Shown: in pieces, positions 29,233 through 39,219 of the stretch | Layout of the letters: each line of letters begins with the position of its first letter | How positions within the stretch are numbered: the first letter of the stretch is position 1 | Source: Bacillota bacterium | GTDB lineage: Bacteria; Bacillota_I; Bacilli_A; Izemoplasmatales; Hujiaoplasmataceae | Reading direction: 5' to 3' | Assembly: GCA_029559915.1 (NCBI GenBank) | Contig: JAKPZU010000203.1 | Coordinates: 1 to 48,995 of the forward strand | Length of the DNA: 48,995 nt | The notes under the pieces: generated by a model | The model's database searches: none | The model's input: the letters and a program-made list of their open reading frames with translations, nothing else | Told to the model about the DNA's origin: nothing | Made by a program: the position numbers and the translations under genes

Positions 29233-30669
29233 TTAATATGCTTTGGCGAAATATACCAAATGTTTAGCTTTTTCACCACAAACAGGGCAAGTATCACCAA
29301 TTGTTTCCTTAGAGAGAGGCATGCATCTTGAGGTTGCTTGAGTTTCTTCTTTTACTTTGTCTTCGCAAGCTCTTTTGCCACACCACATCATTTTAACATA
29401 GCCTTGTTTTTCAGAAATTATCTTCTTGAATTCTTCATACGAATTGGTTTCTCTGGTATTGCTAGTTACATTTTCTAAAGCTCTGTCATACATTGCTTGA
29501 TGAATGTCATGCAAGATAGATGGTAATTTTTCAATTAAGTCGTCTAAATCGATTATCATTTTTTCACGATTATAACGTTTCACTAAGACACATTGGTTGT
29601 TGCTAATATCTCTTGGGCCGATCTCGATACGAACTGGTATACCCTTCATCTCTGATTCGGAGAATTTCCAGCCAGGAGTCTTGTCGGAATCGTCGATTGC
29701 TACTCGGATATGATGCTCTTCCAGCAATGATTTCAATTCATGTGCTTTTTCTAAAACACCTTCTACATGTTGCATAACTGGAATGATATTAACTTGAATT
29801 GGCGCTAAATATGGAGGTAGAACCAAACCAGAATCATCGCCATGAACCATGATTACTGCACCAATCAATCTAGTGGATACTCCCCATGATGTTTGATGAA
29901 CGTATTTTACTTCACCATCTTTATCTTGGAAATTGATGTTGAAAGCTTCTGCGAATCCTGTACCGAAATAATGAGTTGTTCCACTTTGAAGGGCTTTGCC
30001 ATCATGCATTAATGCTTCGATGCTATAAGTGTCAACGGCACCAGCAAATTTTTCTTTTTCGGTTTTTTGTCCCATAACGAATGGAATCGCCAAAAGATCT
30101 TTACCAAGGGCGTTATACATATTAAGAATGTCCATCGTTTCTTTACGCGCTTCTTTTTCTGAAGCATGGGCAGTATGTCCTTCTTGCCATAAGAATTCTG
30201 ATCCTCTCAAGAAAGGTCTAGTTGTTTTTTCCCATCTTACCACCGAACACCATTGATTATATAGTTTCGGCAAATCACGGTAGGATGAGATTATTTTTTG
30301 ATAATGATTGCAGAACAAAACCTCAGACGTCGGTCTGATAATTAATCTTTCTTGGAGTTCTTCACCGCCACCCACCGTTACAATGGCTGTTTCCGGTGCG
30401 AATCCCTCTACATGTTCTGCTTCTTTCTTAAATAATGATTCCGGTATGACCAATGGCATATAAACATTTTGATGATTGGTTTTCTTGAACTCATTATCCA
30501 AATATTTTTGTATATTTTCCCAGAGTGCATAGCCATAAGGTCGATATATGATAAAGCCTTTAGCATCGGAATAATCCATCAATTCAGCTTTTATGCAAAC
30601 ATCTGTGTACCATCTAGCGAAATCTTCATCTCTTGAAGTAATCGCTTCGACAAATTTTTTCTTTTCCAA
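29233..30669 (-). CDS. proS: Prolyl-tRNA synthetase, archaeal/eukaryotic-type short form
   Basis: [58 protein letters not shown]; 478 aa. Confidence 0.95.
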   Translation of the reverse strand: MEKKKFVEAITSRDEDFARWYTDVCIKAELMDYSDAKGFIIYRPYGYALWENIQKYLDNEFKKTNHQNVYMPLVIPESLFKKEAEHVEGFAPETAIVTVGGGEELQERLIIRPTSEVLFCNHYQKIISSYRDLPKLYNQWCSVVRWEKTTRPFLRGSEFLWQEGHTAHASEKEARKETMDILNMYNALGKDLLAIPFVMGQKTEKEKFAGAVDTYSIEALMHDGKALQSGTTHYFGTGFAEAFNINFQDKDGEVKYVHQTSWGVSTRLIGAVIMVHGDDSGLVLPPYLAPIQVNIIPVMQHVEGVLEKAHELKSLLEEHHIRVAIDDSDKTPGWKFSESEMKGIPVRIEIGPRDISNNQCVLVKRYNREKMIIDLDDLIEKLPSILHDIHQAMYDRALENVTSNTRETNSYEEFKKIISEKQGYVKMMWCGKRACEDKVKEETQATSRCMPLSKETIGDTCPVCGEKAKHLVYFAKAY

Positions 30670-30717
30670 AATACATCACCTCGATAATTCTTATAAATTA
30701 TATCACATGGTTATAAA

Positions 30718-32187
30718 TTAATAAATTGCTTTATTTACAAAATCGATAAAGTCTTGATTAGAGCCATATTTAAAGACATTGCAGTCTTCTAAAACACCCT
30801 CGAAAATTCTGCCGACTTCATTTTTAAGGAATGAATCCCAATCATCTAGTTCTAAATCCTTGATTGAATCAATCCACTCTTGATGTTTTTTAAGTTCTGG
30901 GAAATCATTAATCGAAAGTTTATCTTTAATAACTTGTTTAATCATATCCAATTCCGTTAATAATCTTCCCGGAAGAATTGCCATACCCATGGCTTCTATC
31001 AAGCCGATGTTTTCTTTTTTTATGTGAAAACGGCTTGGGTTAGGATGATACATTCCGTAAGGGAATTCATCATTCGTATAGTTGTTTCTAAAAATCATGT
31101 AGAAATTATAATCAGCACCATCCAATTTCACGATTGGGGTTACTGTATTGTGATCTTCTTTGGTATGAGCGAAGATATTTATGGATTCATTGCTGTATTT
31201 TTGCCAATCGGTAAAAATTTGACTGGCCATATCCAATATTTTGTTCTCATTGTTTCCGATAATTTTTATAGCAGCCATCGGCCAGTCCAAGATTTCAATT
31301 TTTAAGCCTTTACGTTTAAACAACGCCAAAACCTGAGCTTTTTCAATTGGAAAATCATATTTTCCGCCTTGAAAATGATGATGGTTAAGGATTGACCCAC
31401 CTACAATTGGCAACCCAGCATTGGAACCGATGAGATAGTGCGGGAATTTATTGATGAAATCAATCAATTCGTGGAAAGTCTTTGAGTTAACATACATTGG
31501 CGAGTGCTCTTTTCTAAGGACAATCAAGTGTTCGTCAAAATATGCATACGGAGAGTACTGCATACCCCATTGGTCTTTTTCGTGGTCTAGGGTCAGACTT
31601 ATCACTCGATGATTCGATCTTGGAGCTAGAGTTTCCGTCTGGTATAGACCAACATTTTCCATACATAAAGCACAGGCGGGATATTGATCGTTTTCATCGC
31701 GTTTTAATATGATGTCCATCGGATCTTTTTCCGGTTTGGACAGATTGATGGTGATATCCAGTGGAGCGTATTTACCTTGATATTTATAGCGAACATTAAG
31801 TTTATTGCGTTCTGTTTTTATATAGTTTGTCGCAACTGATAAATTATGGAAAAAAGTCGTTGCGGTTTTTGGACCGGTTTTGTAATGAGTATAGAAAATA
31901 CGAGAAAGTTCACTTGGTCTTGGCAAAAGGCAATCAACAATTTGTGCTTCAAAAGCGTCTTTTGTACTGATAGTTTTTGATGTGAGAACTCCAGTTTCAA
32001 TAGCAAAATCGATGAAGTCATCGATTAAGTTTGAAAAAGCGATTTCAGGCAAATCATCCAATCTCTTAAAGGTTGTTAGATGTAATAGTTTCAAAATACG
32101 ATTTTGGGCATAAAAAACATCATCCTGCTGGAGAAAGTTGTTTTTTAAGCCGTAATCTAGCAATTGATTGATTCTTTCATTAATCAT
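30718..32187 (-). CDS. galT: UDP-glucose--hexose-1-phosphate uridylyltransferase, type 2 (start moved to the internal Met)
   Basis: LMENVGLYQTETLAPRSNHRVI, IVGGSILNHHHFQGGKYDFP; ORF 541 aa but MINERINQLLDYGLKN at 32187 avoids a ~160 bp overlap with galE. Confidence 0.9.
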   Translation of the reverse strand: MINERINQLLDYGLKNNFLQQDDVFYAQNRILKLLHLTTFKRLDDLPEIAFSNLIDDFIDFAIETGVLTSKTISTKDAFEAQIVDCLLPRPSELSRIFYTHYKTGPKTATTFFHNLSVATNYIKTERNKLNVRYKYQGKYAPLDITINLSKPEKDPMDIILKRDENDQYPACALCMENVGLYQTETLAPRSNHRVISLTLDHEKDQWGMQYSPYAYFDEHLIVLRKEHSPMYVNSKTFHELIDFINKFPHYLIGSNAGLPIVGGSILNHHHFQGGKYDFPIEKAQVLALFKRKGLKIEILDWPMAAIKIIGNNENKILDMASQIFTDWQKYSNESINIFAHTKEDHNTVTPIVKLDGADYNFYMIFRNNYTNDEFPYGMYHPNPSRFHIKKENIGLIEAMGMAILPGRLLTELDMIKQVIKDKLSINDFPELKKHQEWIDSIKDLELDDWDSFLKNEVGRIFEGVLEDCNVFKYGSNQDFIDFVNKAIY

Positions 32188-33178
32188 TTTCGTCCTCCCC
32201 ATAACCATTTGGGTGTTTTTGATGAAATTGCCAAGCAGTGGAAATAATTTGCTTAATGTCTCTTTTGATTTCCCAACGCAAAACTTCCTTAGCTTTCTGA
32301 TTACTGGCAATGAGCATATCAGGATCACCAGGTCTTCTATCACCGATAACGACAGGTATTGGTTTTTCAGTCACCTTTTTGGCCGTATTTAAGATTTCTA
32401 AATTAGAATAACCAGTTTGGCTGCCTAAATTGAAAATATTTGATTCGTTACCTTTATTTAAGTAATCCAAAGCCAAAAGATGAGCTTCAGTTAAATCTTC
32501 AACATGAATGTAATCCCGGATGCAAGTGCCGTCTTTTGTCTTGTAATCATCGCCAAAAATGGTCAATTTATCCCTCTTATTTAGAGGAACTTCTAAAACA
32601 ATCGGGATGAGGTGAGTTTCTGGATTATGAACTTCACCGATAGTTCCGTCCGAGGCCGCTCCGGCAACATTAAAATAACGGAGGCTGACATATTTTATCC
32701 CATATGCCAAATCGGACCATTTAAAAATTTTTTCCATAAAGAGTTTACTCTCGCCATAAGGGTTAGTTGGCTCTGTAGAATAATCCTCGGTTATTGGCAT
32801 TTTATCATGAGAACCATAGACTGCAGCTGTTGAAGAAAAGACAATTTTCTTGATATTGTGTTTCGCCATGGCTTCGACCAATCTGATGGCGCCAATGACA
32901 TTATTATCAAAGTATTTTAACGGATCCTTCATCGATTCTCCAACCAAACTGAAAGCGCAAAAATGGACGCAAGCATCGATTTTTTCTTTTTTAAAAACAT
33001 TATCAATAAACTTTTCATCGCGTACATCGCCCTGATAGAATTTAATGTTTTGTGGTAGTGATTTTTTATGGCCTGTGGATAAATTATCTATTACAATAAT
33101 TTGATTATTGGCTTCTAAAGCCTTTTTTACAAAGTGACTACCTATATAACCGGCTCCGCCTAAAACTAAAATATTCAT
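32180..33178 (-). CDS. galE: UDP-glucose 4-epimerase
   Basis: NILVLGGAGYIGSHFVKKALE, SSTAAVYGSHDKMPITED, NPYGESKLFMEKI; 332 aa. Confidence 0.97.
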   Translation of the reverse strand: MNILVLGGAGYIGSHFVKKALEANNQIIVIDNLSTGHKKSLPQNIKFYQGDVRDEKFIDNVFKKEKIDACVHFCAFSLVGESMKDPLKYFDNNVIGAIRLVEAMAKHNIKKIVFSSTAAVYGSHDKMPITEDYSTEPTNPYGESKLFMEKIFKWSDLAYGIKYVSLRYFNVAGAASDGTIGEVHNPETHLIPIVLEVPLNKRDKLTIFGDDYKTKDGTCIRDYIHVEDLTEAHLLALDYLNKGNESNIFNLGSQTGYSNLEILNTAKKVTEKPIPVVIGDRRPGDPDMLIASNQKAKEVLRWEIKRDIKQIISTAWQFHQKHPNGYGEDEND

Positions 33179-33864
33179 TTTTTCACCTCATATTTTTTGA
33201 TGGTATCTTTAAAAAGAGAAAAAGGATTTGTATTAGGGTATAATGTGAAAGTCAATTTTTCTTTTGAAACCGGATGATTAAATCCTAGTCTGTAAGCATA
33301 TAGCCCCAGATCATAACCTATATCTTTTGAGTTATATTTATAGTCATTATAGATAGGATGACCGTAATTTGCAAGTTGACAACGGATTTGATGGAACCTG
33401 CCAGTTTCAAGTTCAATATCGATTAAGGAAAGATTGTTTTCAGTCTTTAAAACCTTGAAGCGAAGAACGCTCTTCTTCCCACTTGATTCATCTTTCACAA
33501 GAGCCATTTTGTTTATTTCGTCCTTATCAAGATAATCAATCAGTTCTATAGTCGAATCTTCTTTTAAAGTTCCACGGACAACTGCCATGTATTTTTTTTC
33601 AAAATCCAAATTCCTGATGTCTTTACTCAATCTGGAAGCTGCTTTTGAGGTCTTGGCAAAAACCATCAAGCCGCCAACATTTGTATCCAACCGGTGAACC
33701 AAACCCAGGAAAACATTTCCTGGTTTTTGGTATTTTTCCTTAAGATAAGCTTTGATAGTATCCATAATGTTTTCCAAGGATAAAGAACCGCTTTGGGATA
33801 ATATCCCAGCCGGTTTTTCTACAACCAATAAGTGATTATCTTCAAAAATAACATTCAAAGTCAT
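33175..33864 (-). CDS. RluA/RluD-family pseudouridine synthase (start at MTLNVIFED)
   Basis: LLVVEKPAGILSQ, LGLVHRLDTNVGGLMVFAKTSKAASRL. Confidence 0.9.
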   Translation of the reverse strand: MTLNVIFEDNHLLVVEKPAGILSQSGSLSLENIMDTIKAYLKEKYQKPGNVFLGLVHRLDTNVGGLMVFAKTSKAASRLSKDIRNLDFEKKYMAVVRGTLKEDSTIELIDYLDKDEINKMALVKDESSGKKSVLRFKVLKTENNLSLIDIELETGRFHQIRCQLANYGHPIYNDYKYNSKDIGYDLGLYAYRLGFNHPVSKEKLTFTLYPNTNPFSLFKDTIKKYEVKK

Positions 33865-33911
33865 ATATAATAGTTCCTTAACTAGAGTTACACTCAATAT
33901 TTTATCATATA

Positions 33912-33946
33912 TTAAGAAAAAAACTAAGCGGTTAAGAGCTTAGTTT
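33912..33946 (-). terminator. Rho-independent terminator of the aspS-like gene
   Basis: AAACTAAGC-TCTTAACC-GCTTAGTTT followed by T-rich tract. Confidence 0.8.
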
Positions 33947-33952
33947 TACTTT

Positions 33953-35272
33953 TTATGGATTTACTCTGTTTGGACCGCGATAAAGGAAGGTAACGTCTCT
34001 AATGCTTTCAACATCGAATAATCTCATCAGGAATCTAGTCAATCCGAAGCCATAACCTCCATGCGGTGGCATGCCAAATCTAAAGAAGTTGAAATAAAAA
34101 TCAAGTGGTTCCAAACCCATGTTCTTTTCCAAAGCTTGCGCTTTCAAGATATCAATGCGATGTTCTCTTTGGGCACCGGTGGTGATTTCTATGCCTTTAT
34201 AAAGCAAATCGAAACTTTTGGTCAGTTTAGTTTTTGGATCAAGCATGTGATAGAAAGGTCTTGCTTGGAAGGGATAATCAATTATGAAAACAAAATCTGA
34301 TTGGAAATTTTTTTTGACAAAAAGACCGATAAGTTCTTCTTCTTTACGGTCGAAATCATGTTCTTTCTCGCCAAAATATTTATAATTTTCTTGAATAATT
34401 CTCTTAGCTTCATAGAAAGGTATTCTTGGAAAATCGTATTCCGCCAACTCAATATCCTTATCGAAAAAGGTTTTGTATTCCTCATTCAAATCATTATGGA
34501 GTTTCCTCATTACTTCTTTGATTTTAGCTTCTTCAGCGTCCATTACTTCATGGTGAGACTTAATCCAAGACATTTCAATGTCAACGGAAGTAAACTCAGT
34601 AGCGTGGTACGCAGTATGAGAGTTTTCCGCTCTAAACACCGGACCGATTTCAAAAACATTGTTAAATCCGGCAGCCATTGCCATTTGTTTATAGAACTGC
34701 GGAGATTGCGCTAAATATACTTTTCTGCCAAAATAGTCCAAAGAGAAAACTTCTGCGCCTGATTCTGAAGCAGTTCCCAATATTTTTGGTGAATGGATTT
34801 CAATAAAATTATTTCTTATCCAGTATTCTCTCATAGCCATTTCTGCTAAAGTTTGGCCTTTGAATATTAAATAATTCTTGTCTAAACGCAAGTCTAAGAA
34901 ACGATTGTCCAGACGTAATTCCTGATTGGATTTATTGGTATAATCCAAGATATCGATTGGTAATTCTTCTTCGCTTTTTGAAGTAATCTCAAGTAATGAA
35001 GGAATAAATTCCATTCCTCTTAATTTGACTTTATCTTGTTTATAAATTATACCTTTGGCCAAGACGGTACTTTCTTTAGTCAGTGATGATATGATTTCGT
35101 TAATATGTTGATTCTTCTCATTCTTTTCAATTGTCATTTGTACTTTCGAACTAGAATCTCTAAGAACCACAAATTGAACGTATTGAAGATCCCTAATCTT
35201 ATCGACAAAACCTTGGATTTCTATTTCCTGACCAAAATAATACTCTAAATTTTTAAATAATATCTTCCCCAT
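33953..35272 (-). CDS. Aspartyl-tRNA synthetase, archaeal/eukaryotic (probably non-discriminating) type
   Basis: FGRKVYLAQSPQFYKQMAMAAGFNNVFEIGPVFRAENSHTAYHATEFTSVDIEM; ~439 aa without a bacterial GAD insertion; start at MGKILFKNLEYYFGQ. Confidence 0.85.
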   Translation of the reverse strand: MGKILFKNLEYYFGQEIEIQGFVDKIRDLQYVQFVVLRDSSSKVQMTIEKNEKNQHINEIISSLTKESTVLAKGIIYKQDKVKLRGMEFIPSLLEITSKSEEELPIDILDYTNKSNQELRLDNRFLDLRLDKNYLIFKGQTLAEMAMREYWIRNNFIEIHSPKILGTASESGAEVFSLDYFGRKVYLAQSPQFYKQMAMAAGFNNVFEIGPVFRAENSHTAYHATEFTSVDIEMSWIKSHHEVMDAEEAKIKEVMRKLHNDLNEEYKTFFDKDIELAEYDFPRIPFYEAKRIIQENYKYFGEKEHDFDRKEEELIGLFVKKNFQSDFVFIIDYPFQARPFYHMLDPKTKLTKSFDLLYKGIEITTGAQREHRIDILKAQALEKNMGLEPLDFYFNFFRFGMPPHGGYGFGLTRFLMRLFDVESIRDVTFLYRGPNRVNP

Positions 35273-35420
35273 ATAAACCTCTTTTTTTCTATTAAACAAT
35301 TGTATAAATTATAGCATAATCTTCAATCTTATTCAATTAAACTTTATTTATTTTTTAGAGCAAAAATAAACAAATATTTTTTATTTGCGTTATAATATTT
35401 GTTTAGGAGGATGAACAAAT

Positions 35421-36056
35421 ATGAGAGATAATCAATACTTAAATTTTATAAAAAAACTAGACGATGAATTGAAGGATGAGTGCGTCTTGTTTATTCTCGA
35501 CCTTTTGGAGAAAGGTGTTTCAATTAAGGAAGTTTATGAGGGGTATATTATACCCGCTTTGGCTGAATACGAATGCAACTCAGAGGTCGAGGAAATTTGT
35601 ATATGGAAAGAACATGCTAGGACTTCAATTATCAGGACAATTCTTGAAGCCACTTATCCGTATCTTATCAAGCAGAAAAAAGAAACAATTAATAAGAGCG
35701 TTATCGTAGCTTGTCCACAACTTGAGTACCATGAAATTGGTGCGATATTAGCTACCAACTTCTTTGCTTTAGAAGGATTTGAGGCAAAATACATTGGTGC
35801 TAATACACCAAGCGAACAAATTTTTTCTGCGGTAAAAATTATAAAACCGGATTTTGTAGCTTTAAGCATTACAAACTATTTCAATATAGTATATGTAAAA
35901 AAACTTACGGAAAAATTAAAAGAATCATATCCTGAAGTCAAGATAATACTCGGTGGTCAAGCAACGAGAAATGAAGATACCCTAAAACAACTTCAATATG
36001 ATTACATAATCGAAAACCACGAAGATATTGTTAAATTCAAGGAGGGCTTGAAATGA
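35421..36056 (+). CDS. Stand-alone cobalamin (B12)-binding protein, CarH/MtaC-like module
   Basis: Helical cap (WKEHARTSIIRTILEA) plus B12-binding Rossmann VIVACPQLEYHEIGAILATNFFALEGFEAKYIGANTPSEQI (ExHxxG); no N-terminal HTH. Confidence 0.85.
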   Translation: MRDNQYLNFIKKLDDELKDECVLFILDLLEKGVSIKEVYEGYIIPALAEYECNSEVEEICIWKEHARTSIIRTILEATYPYLIKQKKETINKSVIVACPQLEYHEIGAILATNFFALEGFEAKYIGANTPSEQIFSAVKIIKPDFVALSITNYFNIVYVKKLTEKLKESYPEVKIILGGQATRNEDTLKQLQYDYIIENHEDIVKFKEGLK

Positions 36057-37198
36057 AATTAGCCTTCCAAATAGCTAAAAGGTTTCTTTTGGCTTCAAAA
36101 AAACAAACTTTAGTGATTATCTTGGGTATTGCGGTTGGTGTCTCTGTTCAGGTTTTTATCGGTGCATTGATTTCCGGATTGCAAAAAAGTTTGGTGGACG
36201 CTACAATTGGCTCTCAATCACAGATCACAATTGTCAAGGAAGACGATTATATCCATGATTATGAGACATTGGTCGCAACAGTTGAAGGTGCTTCAGAAAA
36301 TATAAAAGTCGTTACTCCTACTATTACTACTAGAGCCGGTTCATTGGTTTGGGGAGAGATTTCTGAAGGCGTGGTCCTTAATGGCTATGATTTTACCTCG
36401 GCTGATGAAATCTATAATTTTTCCAATAAACTTACCCCAGGCAGTGAGATTCCCGATGCGATGAATGAAGTTGCTTTAGGAATCAATTTAAAGGAATCTT
36501 TGGGAATTGATATTGGTAGTGAAATTAGTTTTGAATCTCCTATTTTCGCTACACAAACATTTAAAGTTGTGGGTTTCTTTGATTTTGAAGTTTCAGCGAT
36601 AAACAATACTTGGACGATTACAACTATCGATACAGTGCAAAATATCATCGCTGAGGGTGAAGTAGTAAGCCGAATCGAAATGCAACTAAATGAAGTGTTC
36701 GACGCTGAAGAAGTGACTAAATTGGAATTAGAAACAGTCGTGGCTGACGAATATACAATTACCACTTGGATCAGTGAAAATGAATCCTTATTAGCAGGAC
36801 TTCAAGGTCAAAGCATCTCATCATTGATGATTCAAATATTCGTCATAGTTTCAGTTGTGTTGGGTATATCTTCAACCTTGGCAATTACCGTATTACAAAA
36901 ATCGAAACAATTGGGCATACTGAAAGCTATGGGAATCCAAGATGGCGACGCCAGTTTGATATTCTTGTTTGAAGGTGTGCTACTGGGAGTCTTTGGGGCT
37001 ATTATCGGTCTGTTGTTGGGTATTGGACTTCTTTACGCTTTCACCACCTTCAGTGGTACTGATATCCCTATTAGTTTTGACGCAGGGTTCTTGGCATTAT
37101 CGGCGGGTATAGCTATCATAGCTTCTACTCTTGCGGCATTGTCTCCTGCTATCAAATCTTCAAAATTAAGCGTAATTGAGGTGATTCGCAATGGCTAA
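36053..37198 (+). CDS. ABC transporter permease, FtsX/MacB/LolE type
   Basis: N-terminal TM, extracytoplasmic domain, C-terminal FtsX-like TM block (SKQLGILKAMGIQDGDASLIFLFEG); 381 aa. Confidence 0.9.
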   Translation: MKLAFQIAKRFLLASKKQTLVIILGIAVGVSVQVFIGALISGLQKSLVDATIGSQSQITIVKEDDYIHDYETLVATVEGASENIKVVTPTITTRAGSLVWGEISEGVVLNGYDFTSADEIYNFSNKLTPGSEIPDAMNEVALGINLKESLGIDIGSEISFESPIFATQTFKVVGFFDFEVSAINNTWTITTIDTVQNIIAEGEVVSRIEMQLNEVFDAEEVTKLELETVVADEYTITTWISENESLLAGLQGQSISSLMIQIFVIVSVVLGISSTLAITVLQKSKQLGILKAMGIQDGDASLIFLFEGVLLGVFGAIIGLLLGIGLLYAFTTFSGTDIPISFDAGFLALSAGIAIIASTLAALSPAIKSSKLSVIEVIRNG

Positions 37199-37883
37199 TA
37201 TTTTAACACTTAAGAAAGTATGCAAAACTTATGGTGAAGGAACCAAAAATCCAACTCAAGTTTTATTTGATGTCGATTTAAATTTTGAAGAAAGTTCTTT
37301 TAATTCCATAATTGGTCAATCTGGTTCCGGAAAATCAACTTTGCTAAACATAATTGGTTCTTTGGACCGTCCTAGCAGTGGTGATATTTTATTTAAAGAT
37401 GAATCATTAGCAAAACTGTCAAAAAAAGAATTAGCTGAATTTAGAAACAGATCCTTGGGCTTTATTTTTCAATTCCATTATCTCTTGCCTGAATTTACGG
37501 CCTTGGAAAACGTTCTGATGCCATATCGAATTTCCAAAAGAGAAATTACCAAAGAAGTTCTTGATAGAGCGAGCGAACTGTTGGAAATAGTAGGGTTGGG
37601 AAATTTTCAAAACAAACTGGCGACCAATCTTTCCGGTGGTCAACAACAGCGCGTAGCTATAGCACGGAGTTTAATCAACAATCCAGCTATTGTATTGGCA
37701 GATGAGCCGACAGGAAATCTTGATAGTGATACTACACAAAAAGTTTATGAATTACTGAGAGAAATCAACAAAAGGTTCAATACTACTTTCATCATTATCA
37801 CACATGACCGGACAGTCGCGGAGAAAACTGATCGAGTCATTGAAATCAAAGACGGTAAAGTATATTTGGATATCAGAAAATAG
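37191..37883 (+). CDS. ABC transporter ATP-binding protein, LolD/MacB type
   Basis: GQSGSGKSTLLNIIGSLDRPSSG, LSGGQQQRVAIARSLINNPAIVLADEPTGNLDS; 230 aa. Confidence 0.96.
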   Translation: MANILTLKKVCKTYGEGTKNPTQVLFDVDLNFEESSFNSIIGQSGSGKSTLLNIIGSLDRPSSGDILFKDESLAKLSKKELAEFRNRSLGFIFQFHYLLPEFTALENVLMPYRISKREITKEVLDRASELLEIVGLGNFQNKLATNLSGGQQQRVAIARSLINNPAIVLADEPTGNLDSDTTQKVYELLREINKRFNTTFIIITHDRTVAEKTDRVIEIKDGKVYLDIRK

Positions 37884-37884
37884 A

Positions 37885-37935
37885 AAAAATAAAGGTTTCA
37901 TCCGGAGTTAACCGTGATGAAACCTTTGTTTTATT
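37885..37935. terminator. Bidirectional terminator between the ABC operon and mscS
   Basis: AAAGGTTTCATC-loop-GATGAAACCTTT with flanking A/T tracts. Confidence 0.85.
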
Positions 37936-38968
37936 TTTTCGCTTCATGAACCACAATTTGTGGAAATGGTATTTCAATATCGTTCTGTTCTAAAATCTCT
38001 TTTATGCCTTGACGAATTTTTCTTTCAACATTATACTGCAATTCTGGTTTGGTTTTGGCAACTACCCTAAGAACCACAGAACTATTGGCAAGTTCGGTGA
38101 CGCCGACCACAGTTGGAACTTCGAGCAATTCCGGCAACGTGTTCTTATATCTAGGCATTTCTGCATTGATGATGTCAATAGTTTTTTGCACATCTTCATG
38201 ATAGGCAATTCCAAATTCCACAACTGCTATAGAATCTGTCACGGAATAATTGATAGGTTCGCTTATCGTCCCGTTTGCGAATATCTTAATATCATTTTTC
38301 CAGTTTTGAACTTTTGTTGTTTTTAAGCCAATATCAATGACGCGTCCCTTGAATCCATTAATTTCCACGACATCATCAATATCAAAGTGGTGCTCAAAAA
38401 TAATGAAAAAGCCAGCAATTAAATCCTTGATTAAACTCTGCGCCCCTAAACCAACGACCAAACCCAAAATACCAAGTCCGGCCAAGGCAGGGATTACATC
38501 CACACCCCAAATTGACAAAATCACCAATAAAGCAATAATTTTAACACTGTAATTTATCAATGAATTTGTGACTTTGAGCATTGTAACTCTTCTTTTTTTG
38601 TTTGGACCTTCACGAAGAGAACTCTTTTTAAGGACGATTTTGACAATCTTTAAAAGCAATGAAACAAAGAGGATGATGGCAATGCTAATTATTATATCCC
38701 CAATTTGCACTAAAATAAAGTCTAAAGCGTCTTGCCGAAAAGTGGAGAAGAAATCTTCGAATTGAAAACCCCAAACGAACATAATGAATATAGCTCCGCC
38801 CAGGGTGAAGAAAAATGAAGTAAGGTAGATGATTATTAAAACGAATTTGTTGATTTCATCACCTTTTTTCTTGATATAATGTCTTTCCCAAAAAAATAAA
38901 GCCAATAGTAATATTACAGTCGCTATCGTTGAAATAATATTTGTAGTGTTATTTACGAATAAATACAT
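37931..38968 (-). CDS. MscS-family mechanosensitive channel (start at MYLFVNN, preceded by AGGAGG)
   Basis: LGLVVGLGAQSLIKDLIAGFFIIFEHHFDIDDVVEINGFKGRVIDIGLKTTKVQ. Confidence 0.92.
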   Translation of the reverse strand: MYLFVNNTTNIISTIATVILLLALFFWERHYIKKKGDEINKFVLIIIYLTSFFFTLGGAIFIMFVWGFQFEDFFSTFRQDALDFILVQIGDIIISIAIILFVSLLLKIVKIVLKKSSLREGPNKKRRVTMLKVTNSLINYSVKIIALLVILSIWGVDVIPALAGLGILGLVVGLGAQSLIKDLIAGFFIIFEHHFDIDDVVEINGFKGRVIDIGLKTTKVQNWKNDIKIFANGTISEPINYSVTDSIAVVEFGIAYHEDVQKTIDIINAEMPRYKNTLPELLEVPTVVGVTELANSSVVLRVVAKTKPELQYNVERKIRQGIKEILEQNDIEIPFPQIVVHEAKK

Positions 38969-39031
38969 CTTTTTCAACCTCCTATCCTTTAACATTATAC
39001 CAAAAAATGATTTATTTTCAAAGAAATAGAG

Positions 39032-39059
39032 AAAAGATTTCCGCCGATGGAAATCTTTT
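39032..39059. terminator. Perfect 11-bp inverted repeat upstream of mscS, possible terminator of the upstream gene
   Basis: AAAAGATTTCC-GCCGAT-GGAAATCTTTT; no clean T tract on the minus strand. Confidence 0.4.
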
Positions 39060-39219
39060 AAGTTCATCTAATAAAAAAATGTCTAAGGTCTAGGGTTTAA
39101 TACAATTTTAGCACCATGCTTCATATCGTGTAGATTTTTAGCACACCTCGAATTAGCAAAAAAATACGAGGTAAATGTCTCGTTATACCCATTAAGGACT
39201 GTCAAATCTATCAAGAAAT

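Noticed and set aside
32188-32343. N-terminal extension of the galT ORF (MIEDLVILICSLPVIRK...)
   Set aside because: Out-of-frame reading of the galE 3' end; galT-like sequence starts at MINERINQLL (32187).
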